This document shows positions 23,967-36,000 of a DNA stretch of 64,000 bases, in pieces (position 1 is the first letter of the stretch; the number at the start of each line of letters is the position of its first letter). The DNA is from Macropodus opercularis (taxonomy: Eukaryota; Chordata; Actinopteri; Anabantiformes; Osphronemidae): positions 11,549,501-11,613,500 of the forward strand of contig CM061090.1 in assembly GCA_030770545.1 (NCBI GenBank), read 5' to 3'. The notes below the pieces were generated by a model. The model was not told where the DNA came from and did no database searches. It saw only the letters and a list, made by a program, of their open reading frames with translations. The translations under genes were made by a program, and so were the position numbers.

Positions 23967-26900
23967 TTAAGAGCTGCAGGTGTCAATGCGATCCTGCGTC
24001 GTCTGGGACTTTGCCTTTTGTTTCTGCAGGAGAATGTGCTCAGCAAACTCCCTAACAGCTCCCATCCCTCCAGCTTGGTGGCAGGTGTATTTTGCAGCAT
24101 TGATGGCGACCACTGGAGCATCTACAGGTACTGCACTCAGACCCGCCAAGATCAAACAGTCGACATCTGGTTTGTCGTTACCTGAGGAAAGGAAGCGTGG
24201 GAAGAACAGAGAGGATGCGGAAAATAATCACATATGAATATAAAACTCACCCGACATGTCTAATGAGAATGAAACATGATGCTAATGTACCCATGTAAGC
24301 CACGTCCTTCCATTCCAGTTTCTTCTGCTCCACTATTGGCTTCAAATCCTTCAGAGGGTCCTCCCCCACCTGCACGACCTCGCAGCCCGTCCTCTCGGTC
24401 AGTTTCTCACTCAGTGACTGGGCCACAGGGTCGTCTTTGGAGGTTAAAAGTATAACCTGATGGAGCAAGATACAGGTTAGCGGTGATGGGAGGTGATTCT
24501 GTACAAAGTAGCATCACGTTTATTATAACCAACCTCTATTTCTTCTTTTTGCAGCATTCGAATGGCTGTGGTGTCTTTCACATTAACAGACACCATCTCC
24601 TCTGTGCATGAAGACAGAAAAATCCTTCCATCTGTTAAACATCCAGAAACCCTGCAGAACATCAGCTGTACAACCTCAGGTGCGATCCGACCAAAGTAAC
24701 CATATCTGTGAAACAGATCGACTGATTGAGAAAATCAGGAAATAGGAAAATGCTGTAATATAATGTAACTGTTACTTTTTGTACATCTCACGTTTTAACC
24801 CTTTGTTCTGCCACAGACCAGTCGATGTCCAGCGCTACGTCCACACTGTGCTCTGGCAGCATCTCGTAGTAACCAACCTTACCACCCTAGCAAGACAAAA
24901 ACAGAATAGAGATACTGTAGGAGAAGGTACATATGTCACTGCTACATACAGTGATAAAAATGTGAACAGAGCCTCATTCACCTGCAGACATCCCTTCTTC
25001 ACAATGAGATCTTTGGTGGTGAAGTAGAAGGAGCCATTCTCACACAGCTCTCCTTTCCAGTCCTGCCGTCGTTGTAGCCGGTTGCCTGGGTCCAGGTTTA
25101 ACGGCTCTGTGCTCTCAGCGGCTAGAAGGGAGAAGGGAAAACGCTAAACTCGATGGGACAATTTACAGCGTTTGTTAAAAACCTCATAGGCCTGAATTTT
25201 GTTCACGCAAGTATGCAAATGTAGATTTTCCACACCGTGTCACGTGAAGACTCCTAAAGCAGAGCAGGCACAAGCTGAACAAACGGATTGGACCACGTTC
25301 AGTGCATAACAACAACCCTGTGTCCGTCCACTCACATCCTTCCTTGACCTCCTTCCAGCGGAACAGGTGTCTCCTGACCACAGAGAACACGGAGTCATAG
25401 CCTTCTCTCGTGATCTTGTCCAGGGCCTCCTCCAGGTGGTACGGGTGGAGACACGGGGACGTGGCCTGGATGTTAGCTAACACAGTCACCTCTGTGGAAG
25501 CAAAGTCAACAAAGCTGCTTTACCTTCTACTGTTTGGCACCAATTAAACAGACACATCCTGCAGCGGAGGACGTACCTGGGTGGTGATGGAGAAACTCCT
25601 GAATGGCTTCCAGGGATGTTGAGGAGTCTCTGGAGACTTCAGGACTCCTGCGATGGACCTGAGCCCCCCAGTCTTTGGCCACCTTCTCAATGTCATCGTG
25701 GTCTGTGGACACCCACACACTGAGGCCAAAGGAAAGACACGAGTCTCATTCACTCTATTACATTCACACAGATAAATACATTGGTAATGGGTGTTGAAAT
25801 TACTGATGTGTTGAAGCGGTAAAGAAAGCTAAACTAGTCCTACCTGACTTTAGCAGCTAGCTTAGGTGCTAACAGGTTAATGTGGAGTGAACTGTCTCGC
25901 GGCAGGCGAACGAGAGAACACTTGTGACCCATACACCGCACGACCTCAAGTGTCTCGAGCTGTTCTTAAAAACAAGACGAGGCCGCTCTTGCCCTTTTTT
26001 GAGTTTTATTTTGAACTGGTTAACTGTAAATCAAACTGATGCAGGGTTTTGCTTTTATTTTTTGTACCCGGAAATGATGTGTGAGAGCGAACAGAAGGTG
26101 CAGACTGAGTGACGCAGATGAAAAAACTTCTGTGTTGCAGGCAGAAACTTGTGCAAAGTAAAGTTTGGATTGTCAGTAGGATAGTCTATGAGTGTATGGA
26201 CCCGTGGTAGTTAAAAACAACGGGTTTCAACACGACGTTTGGCAGACGGACGATCGCGGGTTCTGCTCGATAGCTAAGCGAGTAGAGGTAACGGCACCTG
26301 GAGACGGAGGCCGCCAGCGAACCCAGCAGGACGCAGTTTTGTTTGTGTGGACATTGTTGAAGTGAATTGTAAGAAACTTTTGCTCGACACCACGATTGAC
26401 TCCAGAATATTGAAGTTTGTCGTTTTTTTTTTTGTTTTCATAATTAAAGGAGTACTTATTATATTACTTATAATATTAGTTATTTGGTGAATACCGATTA
26501 TTCCCAGGGTTGGTAAGGGAAAGGATTATTAGTAACAGCACCCTTGACTAAAAGATACAATTCTAAATTTGAAATAACAATATAGATGAATAGAAATTCA
26601 GAACTCAGGGCCCCATCTACGATCAGATCTGATAGGGGGGCTACATTACGTTACTTTATAATGTTGAGTGTTGCTATAACAGAGGTTGACTTGACTCTAT
26701 TACACTTATTCACCTGTGGAACCTCTTGGAGTCCACAGCTGCCCTCAGCACCCATGCGATGAGCGGCACCCCGGCCAGAACCTTGATGTTCTTCAGCGGG
26801 ATCCCTTTGCTTCCTCCTCTGGCCAGGATCAGGGCAGCGACGTGTCTCTGCGGGACCTCGGTCCGCTCACCGTCGTCAGATGTTTGTCTTCCACGGCTCG

Positions 26901-27033
26901 GCTTCTTTGTGCGGGGGGGTCCATCCCGCTCCCCGTTGGCTCTGCGGGCTACGTGTCCTTCCCCACAGATCTGCTTGGCTGCGGGTCCGTCCTGCTCGTC
27001 GCGCACCGCGGTGCGTCTCTTCTTAGCAGGCAT
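23967..27033 (-). CDS. cmas: CMP-sialic acid synthetase, copy 1
   Basis: CMAS couples sialic acid to CTP to make CMP-sialic acid, usually in the nucleus. Eight minus-strand exons: 27033-26714, 25719-25577, 25491-25336, 25121-24982, 24886-24792, 24705-24534, 24456-24291, 24181-23967. All phases fit; 468 residues. The N-terminus is basic (MPAKKRRTAV, then RTKKPSRGR), consistent with nuclear import. Next comes the synthetase signature ALILARGGSKGIPLKNIK, then VWVSTDHDDIEKVAKDWG, NIQATSPCLHP, GYDSVFSVVRRHLFRW, QDWKGELCENGSFYF, and a C-terminal HAD-like domain (GCLTDGRIFLS to GGMGAVREFAEHI). It is convergent with the TRIM gene, stop codons 1.35 kb apart. Odd points: exon 5 reads DVALDIDWSVAEQRVKT where copy 2 has DIDIDIDWPVAEQRVLR, and its donor-end codons differ. 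Identity sure; activity open. Confidence 0.92.
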
Positions 27034-27600
27034 AACGACTGAGAGGAGGAAGCCGTTGAGCTGTCGCTGTTAAAACATGAAGATCTGCAACCATGGTCAC
27101 GTGGATCCGGGTATGAAGGAATTTGGATTTGTGTAAATATTCATGTACACAGTATATTATTATGAAACATCTTAATTTGATTCCCATTTCATAGAGACTG
27201 TCAGAAAAACAATTCCCCTCACAACTTGGTCGAAGGGAAGAGAGGAGTGAAAGTTGGGTATTTGGTTGAATATGGATTTTTCTTTATGTCTATAGTTGTG
27301 AATACAGACTTTCCAGTTAACGTGTGCAAATCTGTACATTGTTCTGTACACAGTACTTCCATTGTATATTAGGTCCATAGTAGTTTCTATAAACACTGCA
27401 TCTATAATAATCTTGTACGTACTGTGGACATTTTATATTTTGCACTTACTGCTTATTGGACTTCTGGTTAGACGCTAAACTGCATTTGTTGCCCTTAAAT
27501 AAAGTTTAATCTGATCTAATCTAATACACGACCAGTCAGAGGTCTGCTGTAGTGTTTTCCTACCTTTTGACTTGTAGAGTAAAAAGTAAACATTTCCCAA
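27034..27600. other. 5' flank of cmas copy 1 (shared unit flank)
   Basis: Promoter-side flank of the gene. A CCATGGTCACGTG stretch with an E-box lies at about 27091-27103, followed by a block (27120-27410) that recurs next to the other cmas copies at 39914-40163, 47625-47760 and 50386-50640. No coding potential. The block is a useful marker for the outer border of each repeat unit. Confidence 0.6.
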
Positions 27601-27609
27601 ACTGGCTTA

Positions 27610-27703
27610 ATAACCAAAATCGAACATCACAATCTCATGAGATTTGCACTAAAATTTCCCAGTAAACGTGTTTATCATAGTGATTAACAGCAAAACATTA
27701 GAC
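27610..27703 (+). repeat. Duplicated piece of TRIM intron 13
   Basis: This matches 19232-19330 of the TRIM gene (for example ACATCACAATCTCATG and GTGTTTATCATAGTGA-like wording). It marks where the second copy of the TRIM end begins. In unit 1 the LINE was inserted nearby, while here a different element (27708 onward) interrupts. Confidence 0.6.
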
Positions 27704-27707
27704 CAGG

Positions 27708-28440
27708 GGTGTCAAACTCAAATACACAGTGGGCCAAAATTCAAAACTGGAACAAAGTCGTGGGCCAACATTGATATTTATTGAAAAAAAAAATCTTCCT
27801 CCAGATATAACAATGAACCTTTTCTTATGGACCCAAACAAGTTTTGCTTAAAAACTGGATATGGGACAAGCAAAGCTTAATACTAAACTAAACTAAGCAT
27901 TTCCGTAAGAAAATGCTCTGTGAATGCTGTAATGCTGAATTTATTCCCAAGACCATTGACTGTAGCTGGAGAGTTTAAAAAGTTCTTAAAGACAGTTTAT
28001 GAAAAATACAAGTGGTTAAAAAAGAGCTAAACATGTTCAGAACAAGTTAAAAGTCTTTCATGTGAAATACTGGAAATTGTTGAATTCCCAGCGAGTTCAA
28101 AACGCTCAATCGGTCTCTTCTGCTCCGCGAGTCAGGCAGAAAAATGAGGCGTCTCACGGCGCAGAAGCGGTCGCTCTCGGTAAACAGTGAGCAAGTAGCC
28201 AAGTGTCTACATTTGCTTCACAGCATTCACTGTGATAATAAAGATTAGGAAAACAATACGGTGAATGCTTCTTTTAGCCATTTGGGAGGGGTAGCACGAT
28301 GCCAGTATCAGCATACGCCTCTATGACTACGGTCAACAGAGGAGAGGGCGTTAATGCGTTAATGTCATGATTGAAGCCAAAACGAACGAACTTGGTTTAG
28401 GAGCCCCTCACCCCACCGGTCCCCTGGATCTTTGTTTGAG
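27708..28440 (+). mobile_element. hAT-like (Charlie-type) element fragment
   Basis: It begins with CAGGGGTGTCAAACTC and GTGGGCCAAAATTC, the well-known terminal wording of hAT elements of the Charlie group. The body holds phrases also typical of such elements (GCTCAATCGGTCTCTTCTGC near 28105). I find no matching right end and no transposase frame, so it is a non-autonomous or truncated copy. The right border is only approximate. It lies inside the duplicated TRIM intron of unit 2 and is absent from unit 1. Confidence 0.5.
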
Positions 28441-28606
28441 GGTAACTCGACTATCATGAACACATAAAACGTTTACATTTCTCATGTCGAGGATCTGCAT
28501 TGTTGAGCATATGAGATCCCCAACAGCATACTGGAAAGAAATAGGCTTTACACGTCATCCTCCATCATTCATCAGTATTTCCTGTCTCTTCTCTTCTTCT
28601 CTCTAG

Positions 28607-28907
28607 GAGTAAATACGCTATTCGCTCTGAACCCCATACCGACGTCCACCAGAGCACAGGTGCAGTAAAATACATCTTACATAACTAACATAGAGCTGTA
28701 TTTATAATGTTATGTTCCGTTTTCAAATGCTTCCTTTCTTTCACATGGCTGCAGGTGTCGTTCTACAACATTGATGCCAAAATGCATATTTACACTTTCA
28801 ACAACACGTTCACTGAATGCATCTACCCTTTCTTCAGCCCATGTACAAATAAATCAGGGAAGAACGACGGGCCGCTGATTATCACGCCAATAAACAAGAC
28901 AGACTGA
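28607..28907 (+). pseudogene. TRIM SPRY tail, second copy (broken)
   Basis: Repeat of TRIM exons 14 and 15. The exon-14 copy (from 28607) starts SKYAIRSEPHTDV and then lacks about 50 bases that encode LSLHPRKIGIFVDFEKG in the intact gene, which breaks the frame. The exon-15 copy (28755-28907) is still open (VSFYNIDAKMHIYTFNN to INKTD). No RING, B-box or upstream SPRY exon accompanies it, so it cannot make a TRIM. The same deletion occurs in the third copy at 42269. Confidence 0.85.
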
Positions 28908-29009
28908 CACAACGATATTATAATAGACAAAACACGATTGACTTATCTGTAACAACTGAATCAGCAAATACTTACAATTGTCCAGAAAAACAAAAGCTTC
29001 GTGCTCCTA

Positions 29010-29630
29010 AATTGGCTTCATTGCTGAAACAAAGAGAGAGACCAGTGTGTACACGGTGAATAAGAGAGAAGAAGAAACGCAAAGGTTGTCGAATCGAAAG
29101 GAAAGGCAGCAGTGGGCCAAGACACAGCTGACAAACACCTGACTGGAACAGAGTGTCATGCGTCTGGAAGTGTCTGCTTTGAGGTGTTTGGATCCCAGTG
29201 AATGACAGAGTTCTGGCACAAAGCTCATGAAAAGACGATAGATGTCAACACCATGACTGAAGCATGGAGGTGGAAACGTGATGATCTGGGGATACGTTGG
29301 CACTGAGCGCAGATGACCAAAGGGGCTTCAGTTGCACTTGGCCAACGACAGGACGTTGCAGCAATAATTGTGGAGGTACACAGTGGTACCATGGCCAGTC
29401 TAGCCAATCCAGAGCTTGGAAGTGTGGGAGAAGCTGCAGAATTCAGGAGAACTGCCCAACCAGACCAGCAGAACACAAGGAGGCGCTGCAGCCTGGGAAA
29501 TGCCACCGATTTGTCAGGCAGTTATGCTACAAACTGTGGTTTCAAAGGAGGTTTAACATACAAATGTCGTGTGAGAATTATTGTCCTCAAATTAAATTGT
29601 TTGTTCTTAGTGTTTTTAATTCACTTATAA
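29010..29630 (+). repeat. Old Tc1-like remnant, unit 2 copy
   Basis: Near-identical to 22730-23345 of unit 1 over its whole length, including the KHGGGNVMIWG motif. It shows that the segmental duplication covers the spacer as well as the genes and is not ancient. Confidence 0.55.
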
Positions 29631-30034
29631 CCTTGTAATCCAACAAAACAAACATCCAACATAGGTTGTGCAGGCTTCAATCACCACAGCAACAGTTGAG
29701 ATTCAACCTTTTCATGCACAAGATGATTACTTGATCATCCTTCTGGTAAAACTGCGGATTTGCACATGTGACACACTCAACTGGGCAATAAATGTAATGC
29801 TATCAATTTCAAGTAATTGTTTCTCTTCATCTAAAAACCTTAACTTCAAGTTCCTCAGCACCAAAAAAATCAGGGATGAATGAATCCAGGGTGAATCACT
29901 GCAGATCATTCAGATGCTTTCAAATGAACAGTGTGAACATTTTGATTTATTTAGTCCACATCACCTGTCTAAACGTGTTCATCCATAAATAGCCTTTGGA
30001 GTTAAATTATTAAAACTAAGAAATGTATTCATCA

Positions 30035-33000
30035 TCATCCTTCAAACCCCCTGATAATTACATAAGAGCTGCAGGTGTCAATGCGATCCTGCGTCGTCTG
30101 GGACTTTGCCTTTTGTTTCTGCAGGAGAATGTGCTCAGCAAACTCCCTAACAGCTCCCATCCCTCCAGCTTGGTGGCAGGTGTATTTTGCAGCATTGATG
30201 GTGACCACTGGAGCATCTGCAGGTACTGCACTCAGACCCGCCAAGATCAAACAGTCGACATCTTGTTTGTCGTTACCTGAGGAAAGGAAGCGTGGGAAGA
30301 ACAGAGAGGATGCGGAAAATAATCACATATGAATATAAAACTCACACGACATGTCTAATGAGAATGAAACATGATGCTAATGTACCCATGTAAGCAACGT
30401 CCTTCCATTCCAGTTTCTTCTGCTCCACTATTGGCTTCAAATCCTTCAGAGGGTCCTCCCCCACCTGCACGACCTCGCAGCCCGTCCTCTCGGTCAGTTT
30501 CAGTGATTGGCCCACAGGGTCGTCTTCAGAGGTTAAAAGTATAACCTGATGGAGCAAGATACATGTAGAAGATACAAAGTAGATACAAAGTATAGGAATC
30601 TGTGACCAACCTAACAACTAACCAGGACACAGACCAAGACTATCTGTTCCTTCCAGAAAATCTCTTCTTGCATTAGGGTTTGTCGATTCCAGGCACCAGA
30701 CTCAAGACAAAAAAACAAATGCTGAGTGAAAACTGGAAGGTGTTGGTCTGCCGTGAACTGGGAGAGGAATAAAAAGCTGCTGACTCTTCAAAAGACTGAA
30801 AAGGTGAAACTCAGAACCGAACTACAACACTGAGGGCTTAGAGGATGCATGAAGCAATTGTGAGAATAGTTCTCACATACAGTATTAACACTACGTGACA
30901 CAGCGTTTATGTCACAGTGACATTAGAATCACTATATTTTTTATGTTTCACAAGCCACAAAGAAGAATCAGTAGGAGCAGTGGAGTTTTTTTTAAATTCC
31001 ATAGGGAAAGAAAACATGTCAGACAAGTAATAATTAGTTGAATAACTGAATTTTCTATAGATCATCACATTTTCACAGGAGACATCAGTGATGCTTAATA
31101 TAATAACATGCAGGATATTGAGGACGACCAGAGTATTGATTAGTGTAGACGTCTCAGGTCTGTGTCTACAGGAACAGATAACATCTAAATAGACTTTTTA
31201 CTTGAGTGTGTGATAAACCAAGGTGCCATTGTTTGACGCCTCCACCTAGATTTTGTGTTGGTACTTTATTGATTACTAACTGGGTGCAAACGTAGAGGTT
31301 TCATATCTGACGTCCTGACTCACGTTATTGGGATTTGCTGAAACTTTAAGTGCACAATATGTGAATAGATTTAGTTTGTGGGTTTTACTGTATTCATGTG
31401 TATCAAAGAACTCAGTGTTTGTCATGTGGGGTTTGTAACAGAGTATAAATACAGGTTTGGTGAAGACACCAGTCAGAAGACTGCTGAGGTGTAAGTGCTC
31501 TCTGTCAACATGTAATTAAACAGAGACGATTCTTCACACTTCCACGTTTTGATTCCTTCAATTCTTTTGAGAATGAGCAACTCTCAAATTAATAAAGAAG
31601 ACAGTAGCACCATGTTTATTATAACAAACCTCCATTTCTTCTTTTTGCAGCATTCGAATGGCTGTGGTGTCTTTCACATTAACAGACACCATCTCCTCTG
31701 TGGATGAAGACAGAAAAATCCTTCCATCTGTTAAACATCCAGAAACCCTGCAGAACATCAGCTGTACGACCTCAGGCTTGGTCCGACCAAAGTAACCATA
31801 TCTGTGAAACCGAAGCATCGACTGAATGAAAAAAATCAGGAAATAGGAAAATGCTGTAAGAAAATTTAACTTCTTTACTTTTTGTATTTGTGTTCATCTC
31901 ACCTGAGAACCCTCTGTTCTGCCACAGGCCAGTCGATGTCAATGTCTATGTCCACACTGTGCTCTGGCAGCATCTCGTAGTAACCAACCTTACCACCCTA
32001 GCAAGACAAAAAAAAAAAAATAATACAAAGCAAAGGCAGAGGTGAACAGAACCACATTTACAGTTGCAAGAAAAAGTATGAACCCTTTGGGATTACATTG
32101 ATTTCTGAATACATTGGTCATAAAACGTGTTCTCATATGTGTTGGTTAAAGCTGTCCTGCCCTATAAAAACACACCGGTTTGGAGTTTACTGTTCTCAAG
32201 AAGCATTGTCTGCACCATGCCTCGCACAAAGAGCTCTCAGAAGACCTACGCTCAAGAGTTGTTGACTTGCATGAAGCTGGAAAGGTTTACAAAAGTATCT
32301 GTAAAATGTGTCCACGGTAAGTGTGACTGTCTACAAATTCAGCAAATTCTGAAAGTTCAGCACTGTTGCTACCTACCCTAGGCATGGTCGTCCTGCAAAG
32401 ATGACTGCAAGAGCACACCAACATCAAAACCTCATTCCCACTGTAAAACATGGTGGAGGGGGCATCATGGTTTGGGGCTGCTTTGCTGCCTCAGGGCCTG
32501 GACAGACTGCTGTCATTGATGGAAATATCCAATTCAATTTTATTCAATTTTATAGCACCAATTCACAACAACAGTTATCTCAGGACACTTTATCCATCTG
32601 CCTTGACCAGTGAAGGGATAGAGAAAAAAAACAACACAACAACAACAACAGACACAGGCAGGATGGTTGGACCAGCAACTGAACACTGGAGACACATGGC
32701 TCTGAGTCTGACGATACCTGTAGATGAGAATAGAGAGAGACAGAAGAGGAGAAACACAACTATGATAGAAAAGAGACAAAGTTAGTCGCCTGTTCAGAGT
32801 AACCAGAACCATATCTAAGTATAAGTTTTGACAAAAACAAAGGGTTTTAGCCTAGCTTTAAAACTAGAGAGGGTGTCTGCTTCTCGAACCTGAACTAGAA
32901 GCTGGTTCCACATAGAGGAGCTTGGAGCTAAAGGCTCTGCCTCCCGTTCTACATTTAGAAACTCTAGGAACCACAAGTAGACCAGCGCTCTGAGAACCAA

Positions 33001-36000
33001 GCGTTCTGTTGGGAGCATAAGGAGCCATGAGGTCTTTGAGATAAGATGGAGCTTTATTATGAAGAGCTTTGTAGGTGAGGAGGAGAATTTTGAATTCTAT
33101 CCTAGATTTGACAGGGAGCCAATGCAGAGAAGCTAATGTAGAAGAAATGTGATCTCTCTTCCTAAGTTCAGTCAGACTCTGGCTGCAGCATTTTGAATTA
33201 ACTGGAGAGTTATTGGGACAAACTATGAGTAGCGAGTCGTCCAGCCTAGAGGTAACAAATGCATGGATTAATTTTTCAGCATCACTCTGTGAGCAGATGC
33301 TCCTAATTTTAGCAATATTTCTAAGGTGAAAGTAGGCAGTTCTAGAGATTTCTTTAATATATGATGTAAAGGAGAGATCTATGTGACCACCTGCGTAGAA
33401 ATAACCTGTATGAAGATTTCCAGTCAGGATTCAGATACATCATAGCACAGAACCAGCTCTGATTAGAGTCACTAATAATCTTCTCACAGCTTCAGACAAT
33501 GGTCTAGTTTCTGTACTTGTCCTGTTAGATCTTAGCATTTGATGCCATAGATCACAACATTCTATTACAGAGACTGGAACATAGTGTTGGGATTAAAGGC
33601 ACAGCGTTGGATTGGTTTAAATCTTGAACAGATTCAATTAGATTTGTTCATGTTAATGATCAACCTTCCATCTGCACAAGAATTAGCTTTGGCGTTCCAC
33701 AGGGTTCTGTGCTTGGTCCAATACTTTTCAGTCTTTACATGTCTCCTTTTGGTAAAATTATTAGGAAACACTAAATTTTCACTGCTATGCAGATGATACT
33801 CTGTTATATTTGTCTATGAAACCAGAGGAAACAAACCAATTAGTCAAACTTCAAACTTGTCCTGGATGACCCATAACTTTCTACAACTAAGTTAAGACAA
33901 AACTGAGGTTATTATAATTGGTGCTAAAAACCACAGAGACTCATTATTGAATCAGATTGTTACTCTGGATGACATAATGATAGCTGCAGATTCTGCTGTG
34001 AGGAACCTTGGTGTCATTTTTGACCAAGATCTCTCCTTTACATCATATATTAAAGAAATCTCTAGAACTGCCTACTTCCACCTTAGAAATATTGCTAAAA
34101 TTAGGAGCATCTGCTCACAGAGTGATGCTGAAAAATTAATCCATGCATTTGTTACCTCTAGGCTGGACGACTCGCTACTCATAGTTTGTCCCAATAACTC
34201 TCCAGTTAATTCAAAATGCTGCAGCCAGAGTCTGACTGAACTTAGGAAGAGAGATCACATTTCTCCAACATTAGCTTCTCTGCATTGGCTCCCTGTCAAA
34301 TCTAGGATAGAATTCAAAATTCTTCTCCTCACCTACAAAGCTCTTCATAATAAAGCTCCATCTTATCTTAAAGACCTCATCGCTCCTTATGCTCCCAACA
34401 GAACGCTTGGTTCTCAGAGCGCTGGTCTACTTGTGGTTCCTAGAGTTTCTAAATGTAGAATGGGAGGCAGAGCATTTAGCTCCAAGCTCCTCTATGTGGA
34501 ACCAGCTTCCAGTCCAGGTTCGAGAAGCAGACGCCCTCTCTAGTTTTAAAAGTAGGCTTAAAACCTTCTTTTTTGACAAAGCGTATAGTTAGAGATGGTT
34601 CTGGTCACCCTGAACCATCTCTTAGTTAAGCTGCTATAAACTTAGATGCTGGGGGACGTCCTTCATTCACTGAGCTCCTCTACTTTTCCATTTCTAGTAT
34701 CCCTTAACATCTGTGTGTGAGCTCCATGTCCACATGTGACTAACTTTGTCCCTTTTCTCTCCTAGTTGTGCTTCTGTCTCTCTCTATTCTCATCTACAGG
34801 TATCGTCAGACTCAGAGTCGTGTGTCTCCAGTGTTCAGTTGCTGGTCCAACCATCCTGCCTGTGTCTGTTGCTGCTTGTTTTGTTGTTGTTGTTTTTTTC
34901 TCTCTTCTCTATCCCCTCACCGCAACCGGTCAAGGCAGATGGCCGCCCACACTGAGCCTGGGTCTGCTGGAGGTTTCTTCCTCTATCAAGGGAGTTTTTC
35001 CTCCACTGTTGCTATTAAAATGTACAATTTATTGATTGGCTACGATTAAAAGCTTGCTCTATGTGGGATTTGTTGGGTCTAGTTGTGTAAGGTCTTAAAC
35101 CTTACTTATAAAGTGCCTTGAGATAACTGCTGTTGTGAATTGGCGCCATATAAATAAAGTTAGGAAACAGATAAAGGAAAAGAGATAAACTGTTGACAAA
35201 AATGCAGCAACAGGAAATAATACAATAGGCTGACCATCAGTCAGCCAATCAGAAATGAATTCCAAAGTTTATCAAGACATTTTACTTAAAACCATCTGTC
35301 TGACAACTAAAGGTCCACATAGAATGATGCAACAGGAAAACGACCCAAAGCATAGAAGTAAATCATCAACAGAAGAAAATACGCCTTCTGGAGTGGCCCA
35401 GTCAGAATCCGGACCTCAACCTGATTGAGACGCTGTGGCATGACCTCAAGAGAGCGATTCACACCAGACATCCCAACAATATTGCTCCACTGAAACAGTT
35501 TTGTAAAGAGGAATGGTCCAAAATTTCTCGAGACCGTTCTGAGACTGAGACAGGTCTGATCTGCAACTACAGGAAACATTTGGTCGAGGTTATTGCTGCC
35601 AAAGGAGGCTCAACCAGTTATTAAGTCTAAACATTCACATACTTTTTCCACGCTACACTGTGAAGGTTTACCAGTTGTGTTCAATAAAAACATGAAAACA
35701 TATAATGTTTGTGCTGCATTAGTTTAAGCAGAATATTTTTCTATTGTTGCGACTTCGATAAAAATCAGAAAACATTTTATGACCAATTTATGCAACATCC
35801 ATGTGATCCCAAAGGGTTCACAAACTTTTTCTTGTGACTATACCTGCAGACATCCCTTCTTCACAATGAGATCTCTGGTGGTGAAGTAGAAGGAGCCATT
35901 CTCAGACAGCTCTCCTTTCCAGTCCTGCCGTCGTGGCCGGTTGCCTGGGTCCAGGTTTAACGGCTCCGTGCTCTCAGCGGCTAGAAGGGAGAAGGGAAAA

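Larger units (their letters stand above)
32061..35840 (+). mobile_element. Tc1-like transposon split by L2 LINEs
   Basis: The left end GCAAGAAAAAGTATGAACCC (32066) and the right end, read on the minus strand, GTCACAAGAAAAAG...GTGAACCCTTTGGG, form terminal inverted repeats with TA on either side (32059-32060 and 35841-35842). The left part codes for the start of a Tc1 transposase (MPRTKSSQKTYAQELL, later KHGGGGIMVWGCFAASG). The right part codes for its end (SQNPDLNLIETLWHDLKRAI, ISRDRSETETGLICNYRKHL). The middle catalytic part is missing or broken and the element is interrupted at about 32530-35160 by other retroelements. Present only in cmas copy 2, so it arrived after that copy was formed. 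Dead. Confidence 0.88.

Noticed and set aside
26716..27073. Plus-strand open frames of 108-118 residues over cmas exon 1 (also at 37201 and 47121)
   Set aside because: They are shadows of the GC-rich cmas exon 1 on the minus strand and repeat only because that exon is repeated.
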